A DNA stretch of 7,053 nucleotides, taken from the NCBI GenBank assembly GCA_037380725.1, contig JARRRL010000214.1, positions 1 through 7,053 of the forward strand, in the 5' to 3' direction. Source of the DNA: JARRRL01 sp037380725 (GTDB taxonomy: Bacteria > Pseudomonadota > Gammaproteobacteria > Pseudomonadales > JANQJO01). Below the pieces are notes generated by a model, which saw only the letters and a program-made list of their open reading frames with translations, ran no database searches and was not told the origin of the DNA. Positions 6,604-7,053 of the stretch are shown here, piece after piece; within the stretch, counting starts at the first letter, position 1; each line of letters opens with the position of its first letter. The position numbers and the translations under genes are program-made.

Positions 6604-6747
6604 GTGTTTGTGAATCCGATAGGAGTTAATTTTGAGCAAAAAACCTGCAGCGGCCTCATGGCTTTTCAACGCGCGCATGGTTTGACAGCCGATGGTGAAC
6701 CTTGGCCTGTAACCGAAAACAAATTAGTGAAAATTTACGGCTGTTAG
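6604..6747 (+). pseudogene. Remnant of a peptidoglycan-binding domain (PF01471-like)
   Basis: A 47-codon open frame, GTG 6604 to TAG 6745-6747, reads MAFQRAHGLTADGEPWPVT from 6658. AFQRAHGLTADG is the hallmark second half of peptidoglycan-binding domain 1, found at the ends of cell-wall hydrolases and L,D-transpeptidases, which normally continues with a G-P-x-T turn. Here that glycine appears as Trp (EPWPVT). The preceding residues PIGVNFEQKTCSGL fit the end of the first half of the domain. The N-terminal half and any catalytic domain are missing, and frames upstream are broken, so this looks like the tail of a decayed gene. GTG is only the first in-frame start and is not supported by a Shine-Dalgarno at proper spacing. 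A small intact gene is less likely. Confidence 0.55.
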
Positions 6748-6795
6748 TAACGATTTGCTTTGAGCGCATTACACGCGCAAATTGGAAAATATCCT

Positions 6796-7053
6796 ATGTC
6801 TCAACAGACGCCTTACCTCGAAGCGAGGCCCCAGTGTAAGCATCGCCCAATACCTGTTGCGTTGAACAGTAGGAACACATTAGTTATCAAGCAACCAGCC
6901 CTCTATCGAGCTGTGGTTCCAGTCTGTGTTGAGTTGGATTCACCCGCGTTCCCAGAATGGCAAGGCGTGCCATCCGAACAAGGTGAAATTGAGACCTACA
7001 ATCAAAGCGTACGATCTGCAATTGGCACACAGCATCGTGCAATGCGCAATGGG
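6796..7053 (+). CDS. Unrecognised partial ORF running off the window
   Basis: An ATG at 6796 opens 86 codons without a stop to the last base, so the 3' end lies outside. The frame is open from 6751, giving about 101 stop-free codons. The predicted start is MSQQTPYLEA; later parts include LYRAVVPVCVELDSPAFPEW. I do not recognise a family, signal peptide or membrane segment. The upstream GGAAA (6784-6788) is a weak Shine-Dalgarno at 7 bases. Codons such as AGG, CGA and CTC differ from the CGT/TTG-rich use of the neighbouring genes, which may mean acquired DNA or a frame open by chance. Confidence 0.35.
   Translation, partial: MSQQTPYLEARPQCKHRPIPVALNSRNTLVIKQPALYRAVVPVCVELDSPAFPEWQGVPSEQGEIETYNQSVRSAIGTQHRAMRNG

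Noticed and set aside
6626..6687. TTG-started 17-codon frame after AGGAG (6621-6625), beginning SKKPAAASW
   Set aside because: The Shine-Dalgarno is good but the frame is very short, lacks homology and overlaps the frame with the clear peptidoglycan-binding motif.
6841..7053. Minus-strand frames at the right edge as part of a transposase
   Set aside because: The longest is about 60 codons with no DDE, helix-turn-helix or other transposase motif, and no terminal inverted repeats were seen.

Overview
The window looks like a chromosomal segment of a gammaproteobacterium of moderate GC content. Glutamine synthetase is the ~468-residue type I form with the adenylylation tyrosine. It lies head-to-head with the ribosome-associated GTPase TypA/BipA, an arrangement also known from enterobacteria. 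I cannot name the genus with confidence; the protein sequences are divergent from E. coli in a way that would fit a marine or environmental lineage.

Layout. Positions 1-346 hold no gene I can support, but they contain a strong stem-loop (238-271) and a cluster of 9-bp direct and inverted repeats that runs into the glnA stop codon. glnA is on the minus strand (347-1753). The 532-bp divergent spacer (1754-2285) carries two NtrC-like boxes about five helical turns apart, plus a candidate typA promoter. typA follows on the plus strand (2286-4148); a 26-base run of N falls exactly on its P-loop and is almost certainly an assembly gap of the wrong size. A perfect 9-bp stem-loop separates typA from a proline iminopeptidase gene (4258-5217, plus). 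That gene converges on an AIM24/TIGR00266-family gene (5298-6089, minus), with a perfect 12-bp stem-loop between them. From 6090 to the end there is a gene-poor kilobase with two short tandem duplications, a remnant of a peptidoglycan-binding domain (6604-6747) and an unrecognised open frame running off the end (6796-7053).

How the genes relate. glnA assimilates ammonium, and the sequence suggests nitrogen control (NtrC-like boxes) together with post-translational adenylylation at Tyr397. TypA is a translation and ribosome-assembly GTPase; its link to glnA appears to be conserved order rather than shared pathway. The peptidase and the AIM24-family protein are housekeeping or accessory genes with no evident pathway link to the first two.

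I found no convincing new defence, secretion or mobile system. The points most worth checking are the gap in the typA P-loop, the paired NtrC-like boxes without a recognisable sigma-54 promoter, the repeat and hairpin complex at the glnA stop codon, and the decayed region at 6090-7053.
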